Source of the DNA: Magnetococcales bacterium
GTDB lineage: Bacteria > Pseudomonadota > Magnetococcia > Magnetococcales > Magnetaquicoccaceae
Direction: 5' to 3'
NCBI GenBank assembly: GCA_015231755.1
Contig: JADGAZ010000024.1
Coordinates: 1-64,000 of the forward strand
Length of the DNA stretch: 64,000 nucleotides
Shown: positions 25,339 to 33,596 of the stretch, one piece after another
How the letters are laid out: each line of letters opens with the position of its first letter
Numbering within the stretch: position 1 is the first letter of the stretch
The notes under the pieces: model-generated
The model's input: only the letters and a program-made list of their open reading frames with translations
What the model was told of the DNA's origin: nothing
Database searches by the model: none
Made by a program: the position numbers and the translations under genes

Positions 25339-28203
25339 TCATGCACACATCGGGTCCAGAATGGGTTTGAGAAAACGACCGGTCCACGAGCGTTCCTGGA
25401 GCGCGCACTGTTCCGGTGTACCTTCCATCACCACATCCCCTCCCTGACTCCCCCCCTCCGGGCCCAGGTCGATAATCCAGTCCGCAGTCTTGATCACATC
25501 CAGATTATGCTCGATCACCACCACGGTGTTGCCCGCCTCCACCAACTGCCCCAGCACCTCCAGCAGCTTGCGGATGTCGTCGAAATGCAGACCGGTGGTG
25601 GGTTCGTCCAGAATGTAGAGGGTACGCCCCGTGGCCCGTTTGGCCAATTCCCGGGCGATCTTCACCCGTTGCGCCTCGCCACCTGACAAGGTTGTGGCCG
25701 CCTGCCCCAGCCGTACATAGCCCAATCCCACCGACTTCAAGGTCTTCAGACGGGTGTTCAAGGCGGGAATGGCCTGAAACATCTCCCCGGCCTCGTCCAC
25801 GGTCAAATCGAGAATCTGGGCGATGTTCTTGCCCTGATACTGAATCTCCAGGGTCTCCCGGTTGTAGCGGCTGCCTCGGCAGACATCGCACTGCACGAAG
25901 ATGTCGGGCAGAAAGTGCATTTCGATCTTGATCAATCCATCCCCGGAACAGGCCTGACACCGCCCCCCCTTCACGTTGAAACTGAACCGACCCGCCTGAT
26001 ATCCCCGTCCCCTGGCTTCGGGCACACTGGCCATCAACTCCCGCAACGGCGTGAACAAGCCGGTATAGGTGGCGGGATTGGAGCGGGGTGTACGACCAAT
26101 GGGGGACTGGTCGATGTGGATCACCTTGTCGAGCCATTCCAGGCCGGTGATCTCCTCGAACACCCCTCCGGGCAGATGCCCCTGTCCCAGCCGGGCGGTC
26201 AAAGCCGGCAGCAGGGTATCCAGGATCAGACTGGACTTGCCCGAACCCGACACCCCGGTGACGCAAACCAGCAGACCCAACGGGATCGAGGCCGACACCT
26301 GTCGCAGATTGTTGGTGGTGACGCCGTGCAGACGGATCTGCCGTTCCGGATCCGGCGCCCGCCGCCGTGACGGCATGGGAATCGACAAAAATCCCCCCAG
26401 ATACCGCCCGGTCAACGAGGCGGGATCGGCGATGATCTGGGCCGGAGTCCCCTCGGAGACCACCCGGCCTCCGTGTTCCCCGGCTCCCGGTCCCATGTCC
26501 ACCACGTGATCGGCGCGCCGGATCGCCTCTTCGTCGTGTTCCACCATGACCACGGTATTGCCCAGATCCCGCAGCCGGAACAAGGCGTCCAACAGCCGTT
26601 GATTGTCCCGCTGATGCAGTCCGATGCTCGGTTCGTCCAGGATGTACAACACCCCGGTCAACCCGGAACCGATCTGATTGGCCAGCCGGATACGCTGCCC
26701 CTCTCCACCGGACAAAGTGGCGGCGGAGCGGTCCAGGGTCAGATAGTCCAGCCCCAGGGCGCGCAAGAACTGCAACCGTTCCAACAACTCCTTGAGGATA
26801 CGATCGGCGATGGCCCGTTCCATGGGGGTGAGAGGCAACGTGTCGAGACGTTCGGCGGCCCGATCCAAAGACAAGGCGGAAAGCTCGGCGATGTTGTGCC
26901 CATCGATCAGGATGTGCAACGCCTCCTTGCGCAACCGCTTGCCGTGACACAAAGGACAGGGCGCGGAAGAACGGAACGGATGCAACTCCTCCCGCACCTC
27001 GTCGGATTCGGTTTCCAGAAAACGCCGTTCGAGGTTTTTCAAGATCCCTTCCCAGGGGCGGGAGGTGGTGAAGGATCCCCGGGGTCCGCGAAACCGGAAC
27101 ACGATCTTCTCGCTGCCCGAGCCGTTGAGCAGAATGGCGCGGACGGTCTCGGGAAGATCCTTCCAGGGCAGGTGGATGTCAAAGCCGTAATGGGCGCTCA
27201 AGGTCTGGAGAGACTCCCGGGCCATATGGGCGGTGGGTTTGTTCCAAGGCGCGATGGCGCCGTCGTGGATGGAACAGTCGGGATCCGGGATCACCAGTTC
27301 GGGATCGAAAAAGGGCTTGTTGCCCAGGCCGTCACACTCCGGACAGGCCCCGTGGGGACTGTTGAACGAAAACATGCGCGGCTCGATCTCCGGATAGGAG
27401 ATGCCGCAGGTGGGACAGGCGTGCCGCTCGCTGAAGATCATTTCGTGGACCGGTTCGTCCAGCACCTTCACCTTGGCCACCCCTCCGGCCTGATGTTTGA
27501 GTCCCAACGCCTCCATCACCCCCAGAGCCGTGGCCAGGGAGTCGGCCAGCCGGGTCTCCAGCCCCGGCTTGATGACGATCCGGTCCACCAGGGCGTCGAT
27601 GGTGTGTTTCACCATTTTGTTCAAGACGGGCAGTTGATCCAAATCGTAGGTCTCCCCATCGATGACCACCCGGGTGAATCCCTGACGGGCCAGGGCGGCC
27701 AATTCCTTCTTGTACTCCCCCTTGCGGTCGTAGACCACGGGAGCCAGCAGCAGCAGACGGGTTTTTTCCGGCAGGGCCATGAGGGTATCCACCATCTGAC
27801 TGATGCTTTGGCTTTGGATCGGCTGACCGCAGCCGTGACAGTGGGGCCGACCGACCCGGGCGAACAGCAGACGCAGATAATCGTGAATCTCGGTCACGGT
27901 GCCCACGGTGGAGCGGGGATTCTTGCTGGTGCCTTTCTGCTCGATGGAGATGGAGGGGGAAAGTCCCTCGATGGCATCCACATCCGGCTTGCCCTGAAGG
28001 CTCAAGAATTGCCGGGCATAGGCGGACAGGGACTCCACATACCGACGCTGCCCTTCGGCGGAGAGGGTATCGAAGGCCAGGGAGGATTTCCCGGAACCCG
28101 ACACCCCGGTGATCACCGTGAGCCGGTGACGCGGCAATGCGAGATTAACGTTTTTCAGATTGTGTTCGCGGGCGCCGCGAATGATGATGTGGGTATCGGA
28201 CAT
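25339..28203 (-). CDS. uvrA: UvrABC excinuclease subunit A
   Basis: UvrA is the damage-recognition ATPase of nucleotide excision repair. The 954-residue protein has both ABC modules: Walker [16 protein letters not shown] and [15 protein letters not shown], and signatures [12 protein letters not shown] and [12 protein letters not shown]. Zinc-binding Cys sets are also present ([26 protein letters not shown] and CSGDG/CDVCRG). The start at 28203 matches the family N-terminus ([16 protein letters not shown]). It has no ribosome-binding site in front of it, and a strong terminator for the same strand ends only about 30 bases upstream. A duplicate of the first 23 codons with a good Shine-Dalgarno sequence lies 1,057 bases upstream. 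Expression of this copy may therefore be altered. Confidence 0.97.
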   Translation of the reverse strand: MSDTHIIIRGAREHNLKNVNLALPRHRLTVITGVSGSGKSSLAFDTLSAEGQRRYVESLSAYARQFLSLQGKPDVDAIEGLSPSISIEQKGTSKNPRSTVGTVTEIHDYLRLLFARVGRPHCHGCGQPIQSQSISQMVDTLMALPEKTRLLLLAPVVYDRKGEYKKELAALARQGFTRVVIDGETYDLDQLPVLNKMVKHTIDALVDRIVIKPGLETRLADSLATALGVMEALGLKHQAGGVAKVKVLDEPVHEMIFSERHACPTCGISYPEIEPRMFSFNSPHGACPECDGLGNKPFFDPELVIPDPDCSIHDGAIAPWNKPTAHMARESLQTLSAHYGFDIHLPWKDLPETVRAILLNGSGSEKIVFRFRGPRGSFTTSRPWEGILKNLERRFLETESDEVREELHPFRSSAPCPLCHGKRLRKEALHILIDGHNIAELSALSLDRAAERLDTLPLTPMERAIADRILKELLERLQFLRALGLDYLTLDRSAATLSGGEGQRIRLANQIGSGLTGVLYILDEPSIGLHQRDNQRLLDALFRLRDLGNTVVMVEHDEEAIRRADHVVDMGPGAGEHGGRVVSEGTPAQIIADPASLTGRYLGGFLSIPMPSRRRAPDPERQIRLHGVTTNNLRQVSASIPLGLLVCVTGVSGSGKSSLILDTLLPALTARLGQGHLPGGVFEEITGLEWLDKVIHIDQSPIGRTPRSNPATYTGLFTPLRELMASVPEARGRGYQAGRFSFNVKGGRCQACSGDGLIKIEMHFLPDIFVQCDVCRGSRYNRETLEIQYQGKNIAQILDLTVDEAGEMFQAIPALNTRLKTLKSVGLGYVRLGQAATTLSGGEAQRVKIARELAKRATGRTLYILDEPTTGLHFDDIRKLLEVLGQLVEAGNTVVVIEHNLDVIKTADWIIDLGPEGGSQGGDVVMEGTPEQCALQERSWTGRFLKPILDPMCA

Positions 28204-28204
28204 C
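28142..28204. repeat. 63-bp direct repeat, copy 1 (5' end of the intact uvrA)
   Basis: These 63 bases recur without a mismatch at 29199-29261. Weaker identity continues for about six more bases into uvrA, where the only two differences are synonymous, and then stops. The repeats flank the AT-rich cassette. Confidence 0.97.
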
Positions 28205-28233
28205 GGCATAATTTGGGCTAAAGTCGTCGATCC

Positions 28234-28272
28234 GGAATCAAAAAACCCGCCAGAGGCGGGTTTTTTGATTCC
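28234..28272 (-). terminator. Perfect 18-bp stem intrinsic terminator ahead of uvrA
   Basis: The arms 28234-28251 and 28255-28272 are perfectly complementary with a three-base AGA loop. A GC core (CCCGCC/GGCGGG) is flanked by A6/T6 runs, so it can work on both strands. On the minus strand it follows the 60-residue gene and precedes uvrA. Confidence 0.92.
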
Positions 28273-28289
28273 TGAATACATAAGATTGC

Positions 28290-28472
28290 TCAGGATGCAA
28301 TCTGATAACAAGATTTCACATATTCATCCCATCGAGGATTGAACCACGGCACCCCCTGGATATCTTCTCCCATTTGCGCCATGGCCTCGCGAATGGCGAT
28401 TTTGAAAACATCGACAAGAGGTGCCCTGTTTTCAAGGAATTTCTCTTTCGTGCTAATGTCGATGGAAATCAT
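28290..28472 (-). CDS. Hypothetical protein, 60 residues (cassette gene 2)
   Basis: I do not recognise this small protein. It is charged, largely helical in its first two-thirds ([20 protein letters not shown]) and ends with an aromatic-rich segment ([12 protein letters not shown]). It has no signal or membrane segment. A good TTGGAGAA lies seven bases upstream of the ATG. It follows the 175-residue gene on the same strand after 61 bases and ends 17 bases before the terminator, so the two are probably co-transcribed. A small partner such as an antidote or accessory to the first gene is possible but unproven. Confidence 0.7.
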   Translation of the reverse strand: MISIDISTKEKFLENRAPLVDVFKIAIREAMAQMGEDIQGVPWFNPRWDEYVKSCYQIAS

Positions 28473-28533
28473 TTTTTATTTCTCCAATAGGTAAGGGTGA
28501 TTCTGTCCTGCTTGACCCGGCAGACTCATGGTA

Positions 28534-29061
28534 TCATTTTTTATCGATCACCAGCCAATTTCCATGAGCAGAAATTGACAATGCACTGATTTTTCTTAAC
28601 GTACCAGCCATCGCTTGCAAGAATTCTCTACCCATGGGTTCATGGCCATAAATCTTCAAACGACTGGAAGGGTGTGTTTCGTAAGTCAGAGACAATACTT
28701 CAACAATCACTTCAGGCAACACTTCAGGCAATCTGGTCGCATCATACTCGACACCAGAATTATACCAAGGCGCAGGTCGCACATCCAACAATTTCAACCA
28801 TGCATCATTGGCATCATGACGATTCGGCGCGGCATACATCACAGTTAAAATCAAATCCGCCACACAACTGTCCTGATCTTTTGGAACCGAATAGATAAAT
28901 TCATACGGACTGGATTTCTTTTGTACAAACTGTTCGGCTTTCAGCAATGATCCCTCGTAATCACTGGCAGGAATGACACCCATTTGACGATCAAGAAACT
29001 CCCTCCATTCCCGTTGCGTACATTCAAGAATGCCCGCATCAAATTTGATAATCGTATGCAC
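28534..29061 (-). CDS. Hypothetical protein, 175 residues (cassette gene 1)
   Basis: I do not recognise this soluble protein. The start was set at GTG 29061 because GGAG stands about six bases before it; an upstream in-frame TTG at 29100 would add 13 residues but has no ribosome-binding site. The sequence is mixed alpha/beta, with ILECTQREWREFLDRQMG near the start, AADLILTVMY-like strands in the middle, and a distinctive C-terminus, SSRLKIYGHEPMGREFL then ISAHGNWLVIDKK. No nuclease, kinase or transferase motif is evident. Codon use is more AT-rich than in the flanking genes, which fits foreign origin. Confidence 0.7.
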   Translation of the reverse strand: MHTIIKFDAGILECTQREWREFLDRQMGVIPASDYEGSLLKAEQFVQKKSSPYEFIYSVPKDQDSCVADLILTVMYAAPNRHDANDAWLKLLDVRPAPWYNSGVEYDATRLPEVLPEVIVEVLSLTYETHPSSRLKIYGHEPMGREFLQAMAGTLRKISALSISAHGNWLVIDKK

Positions 29062-29115
29062 AACACTCTCCGAAAAACACAAATGCAAGAAATCTGCCAA
29101 TCAATGATGGCAAAA

Positions 29116-29143
29116 ATTATATACAAATCTCAAAAAAGATCAA
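29116..29143 (-). promoter_or_regulatory. Candidate sigma-70 promoter of the cassette
   Basis: On the minus strand TTGATC (29143-29138) and a perfect TATAAT (29121-29116) are separated by 16 bases. This gives a predicted transcript start near 29109, about 48 bases before the GTG of the 175-residue gene. Confidence 0.65.
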
Positions 29144-29260
29144 GTGAAAAACCAACCCCTTCCGCCAAGACTCCCCAACCAGTCCCGAACCCAACGCAAG
29201 ATTAACGTTTTTCAGATTGTGTTCGCGGGCGCCGCGAATGATGATGTGGGTATCGGACAT
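29117..29260 (-). pseudogene. Truncated duplicate of the uvrA 5' end
   Basis: Starting at 29260, the minus strand reads the same first 23 residues as UvrA, then diverges into 24 unrelated codons before a stop at 29117-29119. Upstream stands AAAGGTG with suitable spacing, apparently the native uvrA ribosome-binding site. It is the fragment left behind when the cassette separated uvrA from its leader. It could still be translated as a 47-residue peptide. Confidence 0.85.
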
Positions 29261-29261
29261 C
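29199..29261. repeat. 63-bp direct repeat, copy 2 (beside the siroheme gene)
   Basis: This copy is identical to 28142-28204. It keeps the putative native leader of uvrA on its right side (29262-29290), 32 bases from the divergent siroheme synthase start. Confidence 0.97.
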
Positions 29262-29292
29262 ACAAAGCACCTTTCGGGAGAGGGTCAAGCCA

Positions 29293-29949
29293 ATGGATCA
29301 CCATAACATGCCCCATTACATGGCGGAACTGGTTTTGGAGGACAAGGAGACTCTGGTGGTGGGGGGGGGCCGGGTGGCGCGGCGCAAAATCGAAGGATTG
29401 CTGGCCAGCGGGGCGCGGGTGACGGTGGTGGCGCCGGCTTTGGATCCGGTGGTGAGCGAATGGGTACTCGGGGGAAGGATCACCCACTGGTCGTCTCTTT
29501 TCGCAGAATCGATGCTGGATCGACCACCCAGACCATGGCTGGTCTTCGCGGCCACGGATTTGGCGGAGCGCAACCGGGAGGTGGCCCGACTGTGCGCCCA
29601 ACGGGGTCTGTGGTGCAATTCGGCGGACGATCCGGGCAGCAGCGGATTATTGGTGCCGGCGGTGGTGCGCCGGGGGGAGGTGGTGGTGGCGGTGGGCAGC
29701 GGGGGGCGCAGTCCGGCTTTGTCCCGGGTGTTGAAGGAGCGCATCGACGCTTGGCTGGAACCCGGCTGGAGTGAGTTGGCCGAGGTGTTCGGTCGCTGGC
29801 GCCCCCGGGTGGTGGAACGGATTCCCGATGCGGAAGCAAGGCAGGCGTTCTGGCGGATCACGGCCCTGGAGGCGGCACAGTCCGAAGCGGAGCCTTTGAC
29901 CGGGGAGGCGGAATCCTGGCTGGCCAGACGTTTGGAGGGTCTGAAATGA
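29293..29949 (+). CDS. Precorrin-2 dehydrogenase/sirohydrochlorin ferrochelatase (siroheme synthase N-terminal domain)
   Basis: The 218-residue protein resembles the CysG N-terminal domain/Met8p/SirC. It has the NAD-binding motif VVGGGRVARRKIEGLL at about residues 22-37, FAATDLAERNREVARLC, and the CNSADDPGSSGLLVPAVVRR segment with the catalytic Asp, followed by GSGGRSPALSRVLKERID. It oxidises precorrin-2 and may insert iron to make siroheme. The C-terminal methyltransferase half of CysG is absent, so a separate uroporphyrinogen methyltransferase is expected elsewhere. GGGAGAGGG precedes the ATG. A run of nine G residues near 29359-29367 is coding. Confidence 0.88.
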   Translation: MDHHNMPHYMAELVLEDKETLVVGGGRVARRKIEGLLASGARVTVVAPALDPVVSEWVLGGRITHWSSLFAESMLDRPPRPWLVFAATDLAERNREVARLCAQRGLWCNSADDPGSSGLLVPAVVRRGEVVVAVGSGGRSPALSRVLKERIDAWLEPGWSELAEVFGRWRPRVVERIPDAEARQAFWRITALEAAQSEAEPLTGEAESWLARRLEGLK

Positions 29950-30095
29950 GGTCGCAGCTTTTTTTCGGTTCGGATCTATTTTTCTCTCAAGAGAAAGCGG
30001 CGCATGTTCGATAAATTGATCAGGGAATGTTTTCATTGACCGCAACGGTCAACGGGTGGGCCACCCCTTACAGCCCTCCCCGCCGAAGGAGGCGC

Positions 30096-30896
30096 ATGAT
30101 AATGATGATGATCGATTCAAACCGTGACGAAATCCTGGATGGAATCCTGGCCCGTTTGCAGGGCATATGGGCCTCCCCCATCGCGACGGAACGCTTCGAG
30201 TTCGAACTGAAGCGGTTGGAGCGGATCATCGGGGAACACCGCCGCCAAGAGCCGATCCGGGCCTTCTACCTGCTTGGCCTGATCGCCACGTTGCAAGAAA
30301 AGTCCGATGTGATGCGGGGACATTTCAAGAATGCCCTATGGCACAGCGGCAACGATCCGGATGTACGGCACGGATACGGGGCCTGTCTGGCGCGCCTGGG
30401 TCTGTTTTTCGAGGCCCGGGAACAATACCGGCTCTTGTACGAAGACAATCCCGACGATCTGGATCTGTTGGCCGAGTTGATCGTCACCACCCTGGCCACG
30501 GGACGCATTCAAGAAGGGGTGCGCTGGATGGGGGAGTGGAGCCGCATCAACCCGACCCGCCCCATCGAAGAGGCGGACTCCATCGCCAAAAGCGGCGCCC
30601 TGCTGGAACGTTTCGGCGTGTCGGACGATGACCTGGAACGGCTGCAACGGCTGGCCCTGGGCATCCTGGAACGGGAACGCAAGGATGTGAAGACCATCAA
30701 TTTCACCGGCATTCCGCCGGATGACCCCTGCTGGATCCAAGCCGATGTGGTGGTGGACGACACCGAAGAGGGTGTCGAACTGTTGAATCACAAATTGGCC
30801 GACGTGTGCAAAATCTCCGCACCTCCCCGTCTGGCGGAACTGGTGGTGTTCAACTACAGCAGTGGCGATGCCAAATCATCCACCGGCGCCTCCTGA
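30096..30896 (+). CDS. TPR-like helical protein of unknown function
   Basis: The 266-residue soluble protein is helical in its first 200 residues and has the spacing of tetratricopeptide-like repeats (AFYLLGLIATLQEKSDVMRG, then HGYGACLARLGLFFEAREQY, then LAELIVTTLATGRIQEGV). The C-terminal 60 residues form a mixed segment with VDDTEEGVELLNHKLADVC. No export signal is seen. GAAGGAGG precedes the ATG at 30096. The barrel-protein gene follows after 12 bases, so the two are probably one operon. I do not know a functional assignment. Confidence 0.65.
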   Translation: MIMMMIDSNRDEILDGILARLQGIWASPIATERFEFELKRLERIIGEHRRQEPIRAFYLLGLIATLQEKSDVMRGHFKNALWHSGNDPDVRHGYGACLARLGLFFEAREQYRLLYEDNPDDLDLLAELIVTTLATGRIQEGVRWMGEWSRINPTRPIEEADSIAKSGALLERFGVSDDDLERLQRLALGILERERKDVKTINFTGIPPDDPCWIQADVVVDDTEEGVELLNHKLADVCKISAPPRLAELVVFNYSSGDAKSSTGAS

Positions 30897-30908
30897 CAGG
30901 CCCGATAC

Positions 30909-32237
30909 GTGAAGCCTAGTCCGCCGTTCTGGAACCCCCGTGATCGCCGCTCTTGCCTGTCTGTGCTCGGTCTGGTCGCAACCTGGGGATTCGTCCCCGG
31001 GTGTGTGGCCGCAGAAAGCGTCCAGACCGATCCGCCCCTTCCCTATTCCATCCGCAGCGAACTGGGTTTCCGCGACTCGTTGGATTTCCATACCCGGATT
31101 CTGACCCTTGCGGGGGAAGCCCGTACCGGTCTGGGACAGTTTTCCCTGCTGGCGGGCAACGAATCCGGGGAGTCCATGAACTTCAGTCCGAGAATTCTGC
31201 CTGCCGCGGACCGGGGCCATCTGCTTTTCGGCAACACCCTGCGCACCCCCGCGGAACCCTGGGACTCCTGGCGTTATCGTGTCGCCTGGGGCAGCAGTGG
31301 CCGATTGGCCTCCGGCGTGGTGGAAGGGGGATTGGCCATCGGCACCTCCCACGGGGCCACGGATCACCCCATCGGTCGGGACAGCCGGCAGAACGACTCC
31401 CTGGAATACGGTGGTCGCCTCAACTGGCAACACGGGGATCTGAAGCTGGGAGGATCCTTCAAGACCAACGACATCGACGCCGAAACCGGCTTTACCGGCT
31501 ATCGGACCCGGATCCACCGCCATGACAATCAAGGCACCCTGACCCTGCTCCTCCCTTTCGCCCCCGGTTGGGCAGTGGATGGACGCACCACCTTCACGGG
31601 CAAGGAGCAGGTTCTGGCCTTCATCCCCGGCGCCTTTCCGGCGCGCCGCCTGGTGGCGGAACGGTGGACCTGGCAGGGAGGAATCCGACGGGGTGACATT
31701 CTGGGATTTTCCGCCATCACCACGGGATTGATGCTCAACCGGGGGGAGGAGAGCGGCAGCATCATCGCCCGTCAGCTCGATGATGTGACGGACAACCTCG
31801 GATTTTATCTCCACCTGGAAACGGGGCCGGGACAAAGTTGGCAATTTTCGATGGAGCGTGTCGGAGGCGAGGGGCGGGAGAGTTACCTGACCCGCAACAA
31901 CGACCTCACCGAAACCGGCCAACGCACGGATCTGCGTCTGGGCATGCAACGGGACGGCCACACTCTGGAGCTGCGCCATGGCCGGGTGCGGGCCACCGCC
32001 GCCATCGCCGACGCGGGCAGTTGGGAACCATTGCTGGCCGCCTTTCCCAATCGCCATTCCCCCACCGCCAGCCACTGGCGGGAAAATCAATGGGAACTGC
32101 GGGGTGAATATGCCCTCAACCCCGCCTGGAGCCTCGTGGTAAGCGGCAAACGCAACGCCATCCGCGTGGATCAGCACGGTCTGATCCAGGACATGGATGA
32201 ACAGGAAGCCTCCCTGGGGGTGAAGGTATCGTTTTGA
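30909..32237 (+). CDS. Predicted outer-membrane beta-barrel protein
   Basis: The 442-residue protein begins with a signal peptide (basic start, hydrophobic residues about 16-35, cleavage likely after CVAA). The rest alternates in the manner of amphipathic beta strands with many Gly, Arg and aromatic residues, for example LNWQHGDLKLGGSFKTND and WELRGEYALNPAWSLVVSG. It ends in Phe, as outer-membrane barrel proteins usually do. About 16 or more strands seem possible. The start is GTG 30909 just after the TPR-like gene. No porin or TonB-receptor signature is recognised, so the cargo is unknown. Confidence 0.7.
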   Translation: MKPSPPFWNPRDRRSCLSVLGLVATWGFVPGCVAAESVQTDPPLPYSIRSELGFRDSLDFHTRILTLAGEARTGLGQFSLLAGNESGESMNFSPRILPAADRGHLLFGNTLRTPAEPWDSWRYRVAWGSSGRLASGVVEGGLAIGTSHGATDHPIGRDSRQNDSLEYGGRLNWQHGDLKLGGSFKTNDIDAETGFTGYRTRIHRHDNQGTLTLLLPFAPGWAVDGRTTFTGKEQVLAFIPGAFPARRLVAERWTWQGGIRRGDILGFSAITTGLMLNRGEESGSIIARQLDDVTDNLGFYLHLETGPGQSWQFSMERVGGEGRESYLTRNNDLTETGQRTDLRLGMQRDGHTLELRHGRVRATAAIADAGSWEPLLAAFPNRHSPTASHWRENQWELRGEYALNPAWSLVVSGKRNAIRVDQHGLIQDMDEQEASLGVKVSF

Positions 32238-32292
32238 GTCGGATCCCCACCTGACCCATCCTCAAGAAACCACCCCAATTCCACCAAAACAA

Positions 32293-32343
32293 ACAGTCGG
32301 GAAGAGGATCCAGGCCACGAAGGCCGGAATCATTCCCGACTGT
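32293..32343. terminator. Large hairpin between convergent genes
   Basis: Arms of 11 bp (32293-32303 with 32333-32343) enclose a second small stem (GGCC/GGCC). It stands between the ends of the barrel gene and the channel-like gene. It has no T run, so termination is plausible but not certain. Confidence 0.4.
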
Positions 32344-32413
32344 CACAATGTGACGGATCCAGCCTCTTTCCGGTCCCCGCAAACCGCCGGGACAAAAGAA
32401 CAGAGGGGAAAAT

Positions 32414-33526
32414 TCAACCGAAGGCGCTGACCGGCAGAATGATGTTGGCGGCCACGCAGCAGAGGCCCACCACGAAGAACATGATGCGATCCAATACAAA
32501 GGCCATGGCCTTGTCATCCTTTTTGACGAAAATATAATTCGAGATCAAGGAGAGGGCGATGGTCAGAAAGATGGTGGCCATGCCGAAGCCCGCCACATAG
32601 TCCACCAGCCCGAAGGAGCCGGAGGGGGGCAGGATGGAGTTGGCCACATACGAGTTGGCCACCGCGCCGAAGAAGGCCGCCGATGGCAGGGAAAAACGCG
32701 GTCCCACATCCGACGGCTTGACGAAAAAGTTGGAAAGCGCCAACGCCAGGGCCGCGAACAAGGAGATGAAGATCTTGGCATAGACCCCCATGCCGCTGCG
32801 CTGGATTTCGATCCCGACCACATACTGGGTAAAGGTTTTCTTATCGGTATCCCCCTTGCGCGGATCCCCATAGGAGGACTTGTAGGTATGGGGTTTGGAG
32901 GTATTGCTGTTCTTGATCAGATTGAAACCCGGAATCTTCACCCGGGAACTGATGTTGGAAGTCGGGTCCGCCACATAACGCAGTTTGGTCCCGTCCCGGG
33001 CGCCGTCTTCGATGAAGATGTTGAGCATGTGGTTTTCGATCGGCACCCGCATGGTATCGAAAAATTTCAAAAATTTCGCGGAAACCCGGAATTTCTGATA
33101 GTGGGTCTGATCACTGCCGTGATACTCCTCCAGCAGATCCTTCTTGACGATGGTGCCATCCACGATGACGAACTTGCTGCCCGGATCGATCTCTTTGGGT
33201 CCGTTCCAACTGAACCAGAGATAAAAATTGGCACTCCAGGAGGAGTCCTTGATCGACAGACTGTCGATGCTGTCCACATACGAGCCAATCTTGACCTTCA
33301 CATAATCCCCTTGTTCCGGCAAAGGATCCGGAGGGGTATGTCCGGGTTCCACCTTGGTGGGATCCATGCGCGTCAGATGGTGGGAACTCGCGTCGTTCTT
33401 GTTGACGGACAGCACCGATGCACTCAGATGAATCACGTAGGCATAGACCGCCAACGTGATGATCGCCACCAGCAAGACGAGGCTCTTCTTGCCCGACTCC
33501 AGTGCAGCCCAAGTCTGAAAAAACAT
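32414..33526 (-). CDS. Pentameric ligand-gated ion channel-like subunit with an N-terminal membrane anchor
   Basis: The 370-residue protein has an N-terminal membrane segment (about 14-38) and an extracytoplasmic beta-rich domain of about 200 residues. The domain carries Cys-loop-receptor features: GSYVDSIDSLSIKDSSWSAN leading to FYLWFSWNGP, and a Pro-loop-like MRVPIENHMLNIFIED. Four membrane segments end the protein (about 248-270, 280-300, 306-335 and 347-367). The order matches bacterial pentameric ligand-gated channels, but the putative M2 (SLPSAAFFGAVANSYVANS) is unusual and Gly/Ala/Ser-rich. AAGGAG precedes the ATG at 33526. It follows the binding-protein/channel fusion by 70 bases on the same strand, so the two may form one complex. 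Family assignment is by pattern, not search. Confidence 0.72.
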   Translation of the reverse strand: MFFQTWAALESGKKSLVLLVAIITLAVYAYVIHLSASVLSVNKNDASSHHLTRMDPTKVEPGHTPPDPLPEQGDYVKVKIGSYVDSIDSLSIKDSSWSANFYLWFSWNGPKEIDPGSKFVIVDGTIVKKDLLEEYHGSDQTHYQKFRVSAKFLKFFDTMRVPIENHMLNIFIEDGARDGTKLRYVADPTSNISSRVKIPGFNLIKNSNTSKPHTYKSSYGDPRKGDTDKKTFTQYVVGIEIQRSGMGVYAKIFISLFAALALALSNFFVKPSDVGPRFSLPSAAFFGAVANSYVANSILPPSGSFGLVDYVAGFGMATIFLTIALSLISNYIFVKKDDKAMAFVLDRIMFFVVGLCCVAANIILPVSAFG

Positions 33527-33596
33527 GCCATTTTCTCCTTTTCGATTCAATGGTTGCCGGTCCAACCGGACTTCCGGCAACCCCGCGGATGGTTTT

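Larger units (their letters stand above)
28205..29198. other. Inserted AT-rich gene cassette in the uvrA 5' region
   Basis: This 994-base segment lies between two copies of the uvrA 5' end. It is clearly richer in A and T than its flanks. Read on the minus strand, it has a near-consensus promoter, two genes with good ribosome-binding sites (175 and 60 residues) and a perfect-stem terminator, so it forms a complete expression unit. No integrase, transposase or terminal inverted repeat is visible. Acquisition by recombination at the repeated uvrA sequence is the simplest reading; an assembly artefact is less likely but cannot be excluded here. Confidence 0.75.

Noticed and set aside
26473-28221. 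A 582-codon open frame on the plus strand opposite uvrA
   Set aside because: The same explanation applies: the composition is typical of an antisense shadow, and the UvrA frame is unambiguous.
28205-29198. The uvrA cassette as an insertion sequence
   Set aside because: It encodes no transposase and has no terminal inverted repeats, and the 63-bp flanking duplication is far longer than insertion-sequence target duplications.
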